Below are positions 8,059 to 16,612 of a DNA stretch of 28,838 bases, piece after piece. Each line of letters starts with the position of its first letter. The stretch's first letter is position 1. Both the position numbers and the translations under genes were made by a program. The DNA is from Limiplasma sp045540635 (GTDB lineage: Bacteria; Bacillota; Clostridia; Christensenellales; Aristaeellaceae): positions 1 to 28,838 of the forward strand of contig JAZQHO010000165.1 of NCBI GenBank assembly GCA_045540635.1, written 5' to 3'. The notes under the pieces were generated by a model. That model ran no database searches. It worked only from the letters and a program-made list of their open reading frames with translations, and was not told the origin of the DNA.

Positions 8059-9030
8059 TTAATCGTTGGCGAATTTCTTTTCGCTGGAGAACTGGATGAT
8101 CGTGATCAACAGCACGATCACCAGCAGCACCATGGAGATGGCGCTGGCCTCGCCGTACTTGATGCGGGCGAAGGCAATATCATAGATATAAGTGACCAGC
8201 ATCTTGGTCGAGCGTCCGGGGCCGCCCTCGGTCATAATGGCGACCACATCGTAGATCTTGAAGCAGGAGATGATCATCATAATGGAAGCGAAGAATGTGG
8301 TGGGCTTCAGCTGGGGCAGGGTCACATTGCGGAACTGCTGCCACTTGTTTGCACCGTCCACGGTAGCGGCTTCGTAGAGCTCACGGGGCACGCCCTGCAG
8401 GGCTGCCAGATAGATGATCATGTAATAGCCCATGTTGCGCCAGACGCTTACCAGAATAATGGCCCACATGGCCATATTGCTGTCGGCGGTCCAGGATTTG
8501 TTGAAATCGATGCCCAGTGCCATGATCAGCTGGTTGATGGGGCCGTCCTTCATGAGCATGAAGTTCCAGCACACGCAGATGGCCACCATGGAGGCAACAT
8601 AGGGAAAGAAGAAGATGGTGCGGAAGGCCACCGCGCCCTTGACGGCCTTGTTCAGCGCTATTGCCAGCGCAATGGAGCACACAAGGGTCAGCGGTACAGT
8701 GATCAGCGTGTAGAACACCGTGTTTTTGAGGGCGATGCCCAGATCCACACGGTTGAAGAAATAGAAATAATCGCCGTCGGCGAATTTTTCGATAACCTTT
8801 TCAATTTTGAAGATGGTGGCGTAGTTGTCCAGCCCCACCCATTTCATATTGCTCAGGGCACCGCCGTTCCACTCAATGAAGGAAAGCAGGATGGAGAATA
8901 CGACAGGTACCAGTGTAAAGATGGCGAAGCCCAGAAAATTCGGCGCAAGGAAGGAGTAGGCAATGAGGGTATTCTTCCTCTCCAGCTTGCTCATACCTCG
9001 CTTGCGCTGCTGCACGGCGGTTTGTGCCAT
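8059..9030 (-). CDS. CUT1 sugar ABC transporter permease (MalF type)
   Basis: This 323-residue permease has a cytoplasmic N-terminus, a first helix starting at LIAYSFLAPNFLGF, about six helices in all, and the EAA loop RELYEAATVDGANKW...TLPQLKP. It forms the translocation pore with the MalG-type partner. A hairpin (9079-9114) separates it from the upstream binding-protein gene. Confidence 0.95.
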   Translation of the reverse strand: MAQTAVQQRKRGMSKLERKNTLIAYSFLAPNFLGFAIFTLVPVVFSILLSFIEWNGGALSNMKWVGLDNYATIFKIEKVIEKFADGDYFYFFNRVDLGIALKNTVFYTLITVPLTLVCSIALAIALNKAVKGAVAFRTIFFFPYVASMVAICVCWNFMLMKDGPINQLIMALGIDFNKSWTADSNMAMWAIILVSVWRNMGYYMIIYLAALQGVPRELYEAATVDGANKWQQFRNVTLPQLKPTTFFASIMMIISCFKIYDVVAIMTEGGPGRSTKMLVTYIYDIAFARIKYGEASAISMVLLVIVLLITIIQFSSEKKFAND

Positions 9031-9078
9031 GGCGGATGCTCCCCTTTCCGGCGGATGGATCGCACAGAGATAATTTGA

Positions 9079-9114
9079 GCGGGGAGAGCGAGACTGGCGC
9101 TGCGCTCTCCCCGC
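9079..9114 (-). repeat. Hairpin between binding-protein and permease genes
   Basis: Perfect 12-bp arms (GCGGGGAGAGCG and its complement) enclose a 12-base loop, with no T-run after it. Its place matches the REP hairpins between malE and malF in enteric bacteria. By analogy it stabilises the binding-protein message and lowers read-through, so that the binding protein is made in excess of the permeases. Confidence 0.8.
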
Positions 9115-9150
9115 CGGTTAAGTCAGGTCAAAATATCGGTTTGTCCGGGA

Positions 9151-10398
<1,248 letters not shown>

Positions 10399-10469
10399 GT
10401 TGGTTTTCCTCCTTGAATTGTTTTATCTAAACGGGCACTCCCGCTTGATACAGGGCTTCTTACACTTTC

Positions 10470-10493
10470 TTTCACCGGTTTTTCCGTGTGAAA
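10470..10493 (-). promoter_or_regulatory. Inverted repeat in the operon leader, likely operator
   Basis: TTTCACCGG and CCG-T-GTGAAA form an inverted repeat around five T. It lies about 20-45 bases downstream of the predicted start of the sugar-operon transcript. Its half-site TTTCAC recurs twice more in this control region, so a LacI operator is the simplest reading. An RNA hairpin in the leader is the alternative. Confidence 0.55.
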
Positions 10494-10520
10494 TGTGTTT
10501 TCTGGTATCACTACGCCGTT

Positions 10521-10549
10521 ATTATACATCTGAGCGGTGTGCACGTCAA
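10521..10549 (-). promoter_or_regulatory. Near-consensus promoter of the sugar operon
   Basis: On the minus strand, TTGACG (10544-10549) and TATAAT (10521-10526) are separated by exactly 17 bases. Transcription should start near 10514, giving a leader of about 115 bases before the binding-protein gene. TTTCAC-type half-sites lie on both sides, which fits repression by the divergent LacI protein. Confidence 0.85.
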
Positions 10550-10556
10550 CGGGTTT

Positions 10557-10635
10557 GTGAAAGATTTTCAACGAAAGTTATTGTAAGACATGAGTTTTCC
10601 TTTCAAATGGGTGTAAGAAAGTGTAATTCTTTCAC
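10557..10635. promoter_or_regulatory. TTTCAC half-sites between the divergent promoters
   Basis: GTGAAA at 10557-10562 starts an imperfect palindrome (TGAAA-GAT-TTTCA). TTTCAC lies at 10630-10635, within GAAAG-N7-CTTTC. A further inverted pair is TTACACTTTCT (about 10460) and AGAAAGTGTAA (about 10616). I read these as binding sites for the LacI-family protein, possibly with looping. No footprint or genome comparison was available. Confidence 0.45.
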
Positions 10636-10651
10636 GAATTTACAAAAAACG

Positions 10652-10681
10652 TTGTGCTTACAGCGGTATCCATGGTATAGT
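10652..10681 (+). promoter_or_regulatory. Promoter of the lacI-family gene
   Basis: TTGTGC (10652-10657) and TATAGT (10676-10681) are 18 bases apart, with a predicted start near 10688 and a leader of about 35 bases. It is divergent from the sugar-operon promoter, with half-sites just upstream, so the regulator may control itself. Confidence 0.6.
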
Positions 10682-10722
10682 ATTTCTGCATCTCAGCCTA
10701 TACAGAAGGAAGCGTGATCCCT

Positions 10723-11769
10723 ATGAGCGATAAGCAGGCCACCATCTATGATGTTGCCGAGCTGGCAGGTGTATCCATTGCCACGGTATCCCGTGTGCTT
10801 TCCGGCGGCAGCGCCAGCAGGCTCTCCCGCCAGAAGGTGGAGGAGGCGGTAGCGGCGCTGGATTATCAGCCCCCGCTGGCACGGCGTGCGCCGGAGCGCA
10901 CGGCAGAGAACCGCACCCTTGCGCTGGTGGTCTCCAACCTGACCAACCCCTACTATGCCAACCTGACCGCAGGCGCAGAGGAAGCGGCGCGGCGCAACGG
11001 CTATGCCCTGCAGCTCTACAGCCACGATCTCAACGAGCCCGTCAGCCCGGCGCTGATCAATCAGCTCATCGAGCACCGGCCTGCCGGAGCGGTGCTGGTG
11101 GGCTCCATGGTGGAAAACGGCACCGACAGTGAGCTGCTCAGCCACATGGAGCGGCTCCGGCAGGCCATGCCGCTGGCCATCATCGGGCCAAAGATCGAGG
11201 GGCTGGACTGCATCAACATCACCTCCGACCTGTCGCTGAGCGTGCGCAAGAGCATTGCCCACCTGATGGCGCTGGGGCATGAGAACATCGCCTTCATCGG
11301 CGGCAGCAGCTCCATCCGCTCCGCATCGGTCAGAGAGCAGGCTTTTTATCATGAGATGGAGCGGCTGGGCAAGCAGGTGCTGCGCATCGGCACCGAGACC
11401 GGCTTTAGCCCCCGGGATGGCGAGATGTGTGTTGCCAAGCTCTTTGCCAGCCTCAAGCCGGAGAAGCGCCCCACGGCCCTTATCGCCATCAACGATCTGG
11501 TGGCGCTGGGTGCGCTCAGGGAGCTGCAGCGGCTTGGGCTGCGGGTGCCTGATGATGTGGCGCTCATTGGCTGCGACAACCAGTTCTTTACCCCCTACCT
11601 GAACCCGCCCCTTACCACCGTGGATCTGCACCCGGCGGATCACGGCAAAAACGCTGTATCCGAGCTGATCAGCGCCATCAGCGGCGGCAATGTGTATTCC
11701 TTCAGCCAGATCCGGGAGTGCTCGCTCATCGTTCGGGAAAGCTGCGGCACCGGCCGCCCCCGGGGCTGA
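10723..11769 (+). CDS. LacI-family transcriptional regulator of the uronide operon
   Basis: This 348-residue protein has an N-terminal helix-turn-helix at about 6-30 (TIYDVAELAGVSIATVSRVL), a hinge, and a periplasmic-binding-protein-like sensor domain (about 60-340) with the usual segments such as LALVVSNLTNPYYANL. It should bind the operators in 10399-10680 and release them when a sugar from the pathway is bound. AAGGA lies 12 bases before the ATG at 10723. A GTG at 10714 is only three bases from that site and so less likely. Divergent placement beside the transporter operon makes it the likely local regulator. Confidence 0.94.
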   Translation: MSDKQATIYDVAELAGVSIATVSRVLSGGSASRLSRQKVEEAVAALDYQPPLARRAPERTAENRTLALVVSNLTNPYYANLTAGAEEAARRNGYALQLYSHDLNEPVSPALINQLIEHRPAGAVLVGSMVENGTDSELLSHMERLRQAMPLAIIGPKIEGLDCINITSDLSLSVRKSIAHLMALGHENIAFIGGSSSIRSASVREQAFYHEMERLGKQVLRIGTETGFSPRDGEMCVAKLFASLKPEKRPTALIAINDLVALGALRELQRLGLRVPDDVALIGCDNQFFTPYLNPPLTTVDLHPADHGKNAVSELISAISGGNVYSFSQIRECSLIVRESCGTGRPRG

Positions 11770-11786
11770 TTTTTCCCTTTCTCCCC

Positions 11787-11815
11787 TTGACATTCCACCG
11801 TAATCGTACTACTCT
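11787..11815 (+). promoter_or_regulatory. Promoter of aspS
   Basis: A consensus TTGACA (11787-11792) is followed after 17 bases by TACTCT (11810-11815). The leader is only about 25 bases, too short for a T-box, so the synthetase seems not to be under tRNA-sensing control. Confidence 0.65.
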
Positions 11816-11847
11816 AAAGCATATCCCCCAAAGCAAAGGAGATCACT

Positions 11848-13182
11848 ATGGAACGCTTGTACATCAATCAGATCAAGGATCATCTGGATACCGAGATCAA
11901 GCTGCAGGGCTTTGTGGAAAACTTCCGCAACGGCAAAGCCATGGCATTTATCGTTTTGAAGGACATCACCGGCAAGGTGCAGATCACCATCGAAAAGGAA
12001 AAACACCCCGAGCTGGAGGATGTGCTGGCCCAGACCACGCCCGACTCTGTTATCACTGTATACGGCACTGCCGTTGCCAGCGAGTATGTAAAGATGGGCG
12101 GCATGGAGGTGTTCCCCACCCAGATCGTGCTGGAATCCGCTGCCGATGCGCTGCCCATCATCCGTGAGGGCATCCCCGCCACCAAGAAGAAGGCGGCTGT
12201 GGAGCGTTCTGCCATCGACTCCCGTCTGGATTACCGCTGGATCGATCTGCGCACCGAGCGCAACCAGCTCATCTTCAAGGCGCAGACCATTCTTGCCAAG
12301 GCGCTGCGCGATTTCCTGCTGGAGCGCAACTTCCTGGAGATCCACACTCCCAAGCTGATCGGCGCTGCCAGCGAGAGCGGCTCCGACGTGTTTGCCGTCA
12401 AGTATTTCGATACCACCGCCTATCTGGCTCAGAGCCCCCAGTTCTACAAGCAGATGGCCATGGCCTCCGGCTTTGAGCGCATCTTCGAAGTGGGCCCGGT
12501 GTTCCGTGCCGAGAAGAGCTACACCAGCAAGCACACCACCGAGTTTACCGGCTTCGACCTTGAGTTCAGCTACATCACCTCCTTCCGCGATGTGATGAAG
12601 ATGGAAGAGGAGCTGCTCACCTACGCCCTTGGCAAAGTGAAGGAAGCGCTGGGCGACCAGATCCGGGAACTGTTCGGTCTGGAAGTGATCGTGCCCACCA
12701 CCCCCTTCCCCGTGGTTTCCCTGCGGGATCTGTACGATGCGCTGGAGAAGGAATTCGGCTACACGGTGGATGAAAGCGAAAAGGGCGACCTGACCACCGA
12801 AGCCGAGCGCCTCAGCTACGACTGGGTCAAGAAGAACTACGGCCACGAATTCCTGTTCGTTACCGATTTCGATGCCGAGAAGCGTGCCTTCTACCACATG
12901 CGCGACGAGAACGGCGTGCCTCAGGGCTACGACCTGATCTGGCGCGGCGTGGAGATCACCACCGGCGCACAGCGCGAGCATCGCTACGAGGTGCTCAAGC
13001 AGCAGGCCGAGGAGAAGGGTCTGGCAGAGGATGTCAAGTTCTATCTGGAGTTCTTCCGCTACGGCTGCCCGCCCCACGGCGGCTTCGGTCTGGGCATCGA
13101 CCGTCTGACCATGCTGCTCTGCGGCCTGCACATCAACGAGGCCATGTTCCTCTTCCGCAGCCCCAAGCGCCTTACCCCGTAA
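11848..13182 (+). CDS. aspS: Aspartyl-tRNA synthetase, archaeal/eukaryal type (likely non-discriminating)
   Basis: This 444-residue class IIb synthetase charges tRNA-Asp. An N-terminal OB-fold anticodon-binding domain (about 1-110) is followed by the catalytic domain with motif 2 (FRAEKSYTSKHTTEFTGFDLE) and motif 3 (GGFGLGIDRLTMLL). The roughly 100-residue GAD insertion of bacterial AspRS (about 590 residues) is absent, so it is the short archaeal type. In bacteria this type is often annotated aspartate--tRNA(Asp/Asn) ligase and works with the GatCAB amidotransferase to make Asn-tRNA; that part is inference. AAAGGAG precedes the ATG. A terminator follows, so it is probably expressed alone. 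Confidence 0.96.
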   Translation: MERLYINQIKDHLDTEIKLQGFVENFRNGKAMAFIVLKDITGKVQITIEKEKHPELEDVLAQTTPDSVITVYGTAVASEYVKMGGMEVFPTQIVLESAADALPIIREGIPATKKKAAVERSAIDSRLDYRWIDLRTERNQLIFKAQTILAKALRDFLLERNFLEIHTPKLIGAASESGSDVFAVKYFDTTAYLAQSPQFYKQMAMASGFERIFEVGPVFRAEKSYTSKHTTEFTGFDLEFSYITSFRDVMKMEEELLTYALGKVKEALGDQIRELFGLEVIVPTTPFPVVSLRDLYDALEKEFGYTVDESEKGDLTTEAERLSYDWVKKNYGHEFLFVTDFDAEKRAFYHMRDENGVPQGYDLIWRGVEITTGAQREHRYEVLKQQAEEKGLAEDVKFYLEFFRYGCPPHGGFGLGIDRLTMLLCGLHINEAMFLFRSPKRLTP

Positions 13183-13202
13183 GCTGACACAGGGTGCTTA
13201 AG

Positions 13203-13235
13203 CCCGACCATACCTCTGGGGTTTCCGACAGTCTG
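13203..13235 (+). repeat. 3' fragment of the structured repeat (copy C)
   Basis: CCCGACCATACCTCTGGG is identical to the same part of copy A (13973-13990), and GACAGTCTG is shared at the end. The rest of the element is missing. Its last base lies next to the first bases of the aspS terminator stem, the same arrangement as in copies A and B. Confidence 0.75.
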
Positions 13236-13236
13236 T

Positions 13237-13266
13237 GACCGCCATCGCAAGGTGGCGGTCGTTTTT
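13237..13266 (+). terminator. Terminator of aspS
   Basis: An 8-bp stem (GACCGCCA/TGGCGGTC) with an 8-base loop is followed by G and five T. Confidence 0.85.
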
Positions 13267-13299
13267 CATTTCTTTCCATATGAAGGAGGTCATCTTTCC

Positions 13300-13755
13300 A
13301 TGAACCACGAGAACACCAACTGGTCCCAGAGCGTGGGGGCGGTATGCATCCGGGAGGGCCGGGTGCTGCTGGCAAGGCATACCTACGGCGCAGGCAGCGG
13401 CAAGCTGATCATTCCCGGTGGGTATGTGGAGGCGGGGGAGACCCCGGAGGCGGCTGTGCGCCGGGAGGTGCTGGAGGAGACCGGCATCACCGCCGAGCCG
13501 GAGGCGCTCATCGGCATCCGTTTCAACAACCGGGACTGGTATGCGGTGTTCCGTGCCGCCTATGTGAGTGGCGAAGCCCGCTCCGACGGCGATGAGAACA
13601 GCGAGGTGCTCTGGCTTCCCGTTGGGGAGGCGCTTGCCAGAGAGGATGTGCCCGATCTGACCAAGGCCATGCTCCGCAAGGCGCTGGCTCCGGGCTGCTG
13701 GCAGCCCGTGCCCTATGCGAGCAGCCGCCCCGGCACATTGTATACAGCAGAATAA
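13300..13755 (+). CDS. Nudix hydrolase
   Basis: This 151-residue protein should hydrolyse a nucleoside diphosphate linked to another group; the substrate cannot be told from sequence. The Nudix box is complete at about 42-64 (GYVEAGETPEAAV then RREVLEETGI), with the metal-binding REVLEE glutamates intact. AAGGAGGT nine bases before the ATG fixes the start, although the frame is open upstream. It lies behind the aspS terminator and ahead of its own, so it is probably monocistronic, although I see no convincing promoter. Confidence 0.93.
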   Translation: MNHENTNWSQSVGAVCIREGRVLLARHTYGAGSGKLIIPGGYVEAGETPEAAVRREVLEETGITAEPEALIGIRFNNRDWYAVFRAAYVSGEARSDGDENSEVLWLPVGEALAREDVPDLTKAMLRKALAPGCWQPVPYASSRPGTLYTAE

Positions 13756-13760
13756 CAGAA

Positions 13761-13800
13761 AAAGATGGGCATCCGGCTTCTGTGCCGGATGCCCATCTTT
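13761..13800 (+). terminator. Terminator of the Nudix gene, with its T-run cut off
   Basis: A perfect 17-bp stem (AAAGATGGGCATCCGGC and its complement) has a 6-base loop. The expected T-run stops after three T, where the structured repeat begins. After the repeat the bases AAAGAT, which start this stem, occur again at 14008-14013. Confidence 0.85.
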
Positions 13801-14007
13801 CAGCTCGTCAAAAAACACGCCTGCGGCGGCTTTTTTGACCACTTTTGCACCGTTTGCCTAGGAGCCTACGGCTCCCCGGGCGGCAAACGGCGATAGGAAC
13901 CCCTTGCTACGCAAGGGTTCCGAAACCACCGTACACGCCGCTGGTTTCGGAATGACAATCGGAGGGCTGCGGCCCGACCATACCTCTGGGACTTCTTTGA
14001 CAGTCTG
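13801..14007 (+). repeat. Structured multi-hairpin repeat, copy A
   Basis: This 207-base element is about 92% identical by eye to 23358-23563, in the same orientation. It folds into consecutive hairpins: GTCAAAAAA/TTTTTTGAC (13807-13839); CCGTTTGCC/GGCAAACGG (13850-13890) with inner GGAGCC/GGCTCC; GGAA-CCC-TTGC with its complement (13896-13921); CCGAAACCA/TGGTTTCGG (13920-13950); and GGGC/GCCC near 13964. It has no open frame shared between the copies. It starts in the T-run of the Nudix terminator. It could be a miniature mobile element, a structured RNA or a REP-type repeat. The rest of the gap to 14057 shows nothing. Confidence 0.85.
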
Positions 14008-14056
14008 AAAGATCGGCCAAAGAGCGGGGTGCATCGCCAGCACTCCCATGGCTCCT

Positions 14057-14860
14057 TTAAGGCGAAAAATAATCCGAATTGCCGCAGAAATAGCAGTGCT
14101 GCGGCTTGTATTCCGCATATTCCGCTACCAGCAGCAGGGCAGCAAGGAGCAGATACATTTTCTGCTCGCCCTGCGTCAGCTCGTAATAGATCATGGTGCT
14201 TTCGTCGATGACCAGCGTTTTGCGGGTAAACAGTCCGCTGTCCTTCAACAGCTGCTCCAAATGGGCGGGATCCTCCGCTCCGGTCATTTTGCACAGGGCG
14301 GGTATGGTAAAGGTGAGCATGTGTTTTTTCAGGATCACCGCCATGGCATTGCGGAAATCGCTGTCCGCCAGAAGCTGTAGCATACGCTGGTTGCTCCGGT
14401 CGCAGAACAGGCTGCTCCAGCCCTGCTCCGGGCGTTTGACGACGATGGTGCCCATGGGCTCGCGCATGTAGAGCACGCTGCCGTTGCCGCTTTCGATCAC
14501 GCTGCGGGAGATGCCGTCCCGCAGCGAGGCATGCAGCTCCTCTGCCAGCCGGTCGACCTCCGCCCTGCTGCTTTCGCCGTAGAAGCTGCGCACAATGATG
14601 CGGCGCATCTGCTCCATGGCTGCTTCGAAGGTCTCCTCCCGGCGCAGCTGCTTTTCCGCCCTCTCCCTGCCGTAGAGGTCGTCCACGGTCACATGAAAGA
14701 AGTCAGCCAGCACGGGCAGCAGCATCACATCCGGGCAGGTAGTGCTGTTTTCCCATTTGGAGATGGTCTGTGCAGTAACGCCCATGCATTCCGCCAGTGC
14801 CTCCTGTGTCATGCTGCGTTCCTTGCGGAGCCTTGCAATGGTTTCACCGATGTTTGTCAT
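14057..14860 (-). CDS. XRE-family regulator with C-terminal effector-like domain
   Basis: This 267-residue protein has an N-terminal Cro/CI-type helix-turn-helix at about 5-60 (RLRKERSMTQEALAECMGVTA, then TISKWENSTTCPDV). A helical C-terminal part of unknown role follows and ends with a CYFC pair that could bind metal. AAGGAGG lies seven bases before the ATG. It lies 128 bases downstream of the MATE exporter gene on the same strand, so it may regulate that exporter or be read through from it. A lone TATGAT upstream is the only promoter hint. Confidence 0.88.
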   Translation of the reverse strand: MTNIGETIARLRKERSMTQEALAECMGVTAQTISKWENSTTCPDVMLLPVLADFFHVTVDDLYGRERAEKQLRREETFEAAMEQMRRIIVRSFYGESSRAEVDRLAEELHASLRDGISRSVIESGNGSVLYMREPMGTIVVKRPEQGWSSLFCDRSNQRMLQLLADSDFRNAMAVILKKHMLTFTIPALCKMTGAEDPAHLEQLLKDSGLFTRKTLVIDESTMIYYELTQGEQKMYLLLAALLLVAEYAEYKPQHCYFCGNSDYFSP

Positions 14861-14988
14861 CCTTCATCCTCCTTGGCCTTTGGTGGCTTTATCATACAAC
14901 CCGGCGGAGGCGATACGCCATCGCCCAAACAGAGGGTGATCCGCTTTATCGGCAAGTTGCTCATGCGGCGAGGAAAAAACTCCGTTGC

Positions 14989-16341
14989 TCAGGGAGCGGG
15001 CTGCTGCCGCTTTTCCCTGCGGACGGTATAGAGAAGAAATCCGGTAAACAGAAGGATCTGAATAAAGGTGGAGGCCGGTGTCGCCAGACTGATGCGGAAC
15101 AGGGAGACCGGCTCCAGCCTGCTCATGAGCCACGAGACGGGGATGCGCACGCCGAAAGCGCCGATCAGCCCCTGCAGCATCACGAAGGTGGTGTTGCCGC
15201 AGCCGTTGAAGAAACCGATGTAGCAGAACAGGAAGCTGGTGAGCAGCACATCGATGGCGTAGCCTTTCAGATAGTCGGCGGCAGCGATGTTCACCTGCCC
15301 ATCCCGGGAGAAGATGGCAGCCAGCATCTCGCCGTGGAAGAAGGAAAGGTACGAGATGACCACAGCGATGCAGAGGGATGCCAGTATGCCGCACAGCAGC
15401 GCCCGGCGGGCGCGGGCGGGCTGGCCTGCACCCATGTTCTGCGCCACAAAGGCGCTCAGCGAGCTGGAGAAGGCGGAAGGCACCAGCATAATAAAGGCGC
15501 ACAGCTTTTCCGCCACGCCCATGCCTGCCGAAGCGGTCACGCCCAGCGAGTTGATGATTACCAGCAGCACAAGGAAGGAAAGGCTTACCAGCAGATCCTG
15601 CAAAGCGATGGGTGCACCCACCTGTACCGTTTGCAGAATGTGCCTGCGGCGGGGCTTCAGGCAGGCTTTGGAGAAGGGGAAGGGCAGCCCCCGCTTTCTG
15701 AGCAGCAGCAGGCACAGCACCACGCTCATGCCCTGCGCCAGCACAGTGGCCAGCGCCGCACCGGCTGCCGCCATGGGGATCACCGCCACAAAGAGCAGAT
15801 CGCCTGCAATGTTGATCGCACAGGCGATGGCCACCACCACCAGCGGGGTCTTGGAATCGCCCACGCCCCGGAATACGCTGCCCAGCACATTGTAAGCGGT
15901 AATGAACAACAGCCCGGCACCGCAGATGGCTACATACTGCACCGTCTGCCGGAAGGCGGGCTCCGGCGCATGCATCAGCCTGCACAGCGGTGCGGCAAAC
16001 ACTACCACCAGCAGGGACAGGATAAGCCCCAGCACGCCGAACAGCCACACCGAGCTGCCGATGATCTCACCGGCTTTGTCCGCACGCTTTTCGCCGATGC
16101 TGCGCCCCACCAGCACCGTAACGCCCATCGCCAGTCCGATCACCACCGTGGTGATGGTATGCATCAGCTGGCTGCCGGTGGATACGGCAGATACCGCAGC
16201 GGGGTCAGCAAACTGCCCCACCACCAGAAGATCCACCGCACCGTACATGGCTTGCAGGATCATCGCCCCCAAAACGGGCAGCGCAAAGCGCAGCAGTGTG
16301 GATAGGATGGGCCCTTCGGTAAAGGAACGGTTCTTTTGCAT
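14989..16341 (-). CDS. MATE-family multidrug exporter
   Basis: This 450-residue protein has twelve predicted helices in two MATE repeats. It should export drugs or metabolites in exchange for Na+ or H+. The first repeat starts LLRFALPVLGAMILQAMYG and carries DLLVVGQF, as in MepA/DinF-like members. AAGGAGG directly before the ATG at 16341 decides the start. An in-frame ATG at 16395 lies inside a hairpin arm and has no good ribosome site. Its promoter and a terminator-like leader hairpin are at 16446-16474 and 16358-16403. It is followed by the XRE regulator. Confidence 0.92.
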   Translation of the reverse strand: MQKNRSFTEGPILSTLLRFALPVLGAMILQAMYGAVDLLVVGQFADPAAVSAVSTGSQLMHTITTVVIGLAMGVTVLVGRSIGEKRADKAGEIIGSSVWLFGVLGLILSLLVVVFAAPLCRLMHAPEPAFRQTVQYVAICGAGLLFITAYNVLGSVFRGVGDSKTPLVVVAIACAINIAGDLLFVAVIPMAAAGAALATVLAQGMSVVLCLLLLRKRGLPFPFSKACLKPRRRHILQTVQVGAPIALQDLLVSLSFLVLLVIINSLGVTASAGMGVAEKLCAFIMLVPSAFSSSLSAFVAQNMGAGQPARARRALLCGILASLCIAVVISYLSFFHGEMLAAIFSRDGQVNIAAADYLKGYAIDVLLTSFLFCYIGFFNGCGNTTFVMLQGLIGAFGVRIPVSWLMSRLEPVSLFRISLATPASTFIQILLFTGFLLYTVRREKRQQPAP

Positions 16342-16357
16342 GGTTTCCTCCTTTATC

Positions 16358-16403
16358 AAAAAAACGGATAAGATAACGGGTCTCTCACCCGTCATCTTAT
16401 CCG
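16358..16403 (-). promoter_or_regulatory. Terminator-like hairpin in the MATE leader (attenuator)
   Basis: On the minus strand a 10-bp stem (CGGATAAGAT/ATCTTATCCG), one mismatch and a 5-bp inner stem (ACGGG/CCCGT) close on a 7-base loop. Seven T follow at once, then the ribosome site and ATG. No gene lies upstream on this strand, because the next gene is divergent. A complete terminator between a gene's own promoter and its start codon therefore points to attenuation. I see no known riboswitch motif in the remaining leader of about 35 bases. Confidence 0.75.
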
Positions 16404-16445
16404 GCAGTCGCTTCCTGTGAGTCTTGCCCTCCGATGAACAGGCGT

Positions 16446-16474
16446 ATTGTAGCAGAATGCCGTGCGCCCGTCAA
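16446..16474 (-). promoter_or_regulatory. Promoter of the MATE exporter
   Basis: On the minus strand TTGACG (16469-16474) and TACAAT (16446-16451) are separated by 17 bases. Transcription should start near 16438, leaving a leader of about 97 bases that includes the attenuator hairpin. Confidence 0.8.
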
Positions 16475-16549
16475 GACTCGGCAGCGTGGGCCGGAAAGCA
16501 GTGCGTCTGTTATTTAAAAAAATGGAAAATGCAAATTTGCCACAGGCGC

Positions 16550-16578
16550 TTGTATGTTCCCGGCAGCAATGATATAAT
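16550..16578 (+). promoter_or_regulatory. Promoter of the GH9 gene
   Basis: TTGTAT (16550-16555) and TATAAT (16573-16578) are 17 bases apart, with a predicted start near 16585. A perfect palindrome GCAAATTTGC (16531-16540) lies just upstream of the -35 element and could be a regulator site. Confidence 0.75.
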
Positions 16579-16612
16579 ACCCAAAACAAACGAGAAACGA
16601 GGAAAACCCGCC

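Noticed and set aside
11820..11847. T-box leader for aspS
   Set aside because: The leader is about 25-30 bases with no antiterminator or specifier loop.
11809..13131. Minus-strand frame of 440 codons opposite aspS
   Set aside because: Shadow of aspS, which has full class II motifs, a ribosome site and a promoter.
13801..14007. CRISPR array or group II intron as explanation of the repeat
   Set aside because: Copies are single and 206 bases long with no short direct repeats and spacers; no domain V-like hairpin or reverse transcriptase frame is present.
14797..16305. Plus-strand frame of 502 codons opposite the MATE gene
   Set aside because: Gln/His-rich translation typical of an antisense frame; the opposite strand encodes a clear MATE protein.
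16404..16440. Fluoride, guanidine or preQ1 riboswitch in the MATE leader
   Set aside because: None of their conserved cores is visible, and the space outside the terminator hairpin is about 35 bases.
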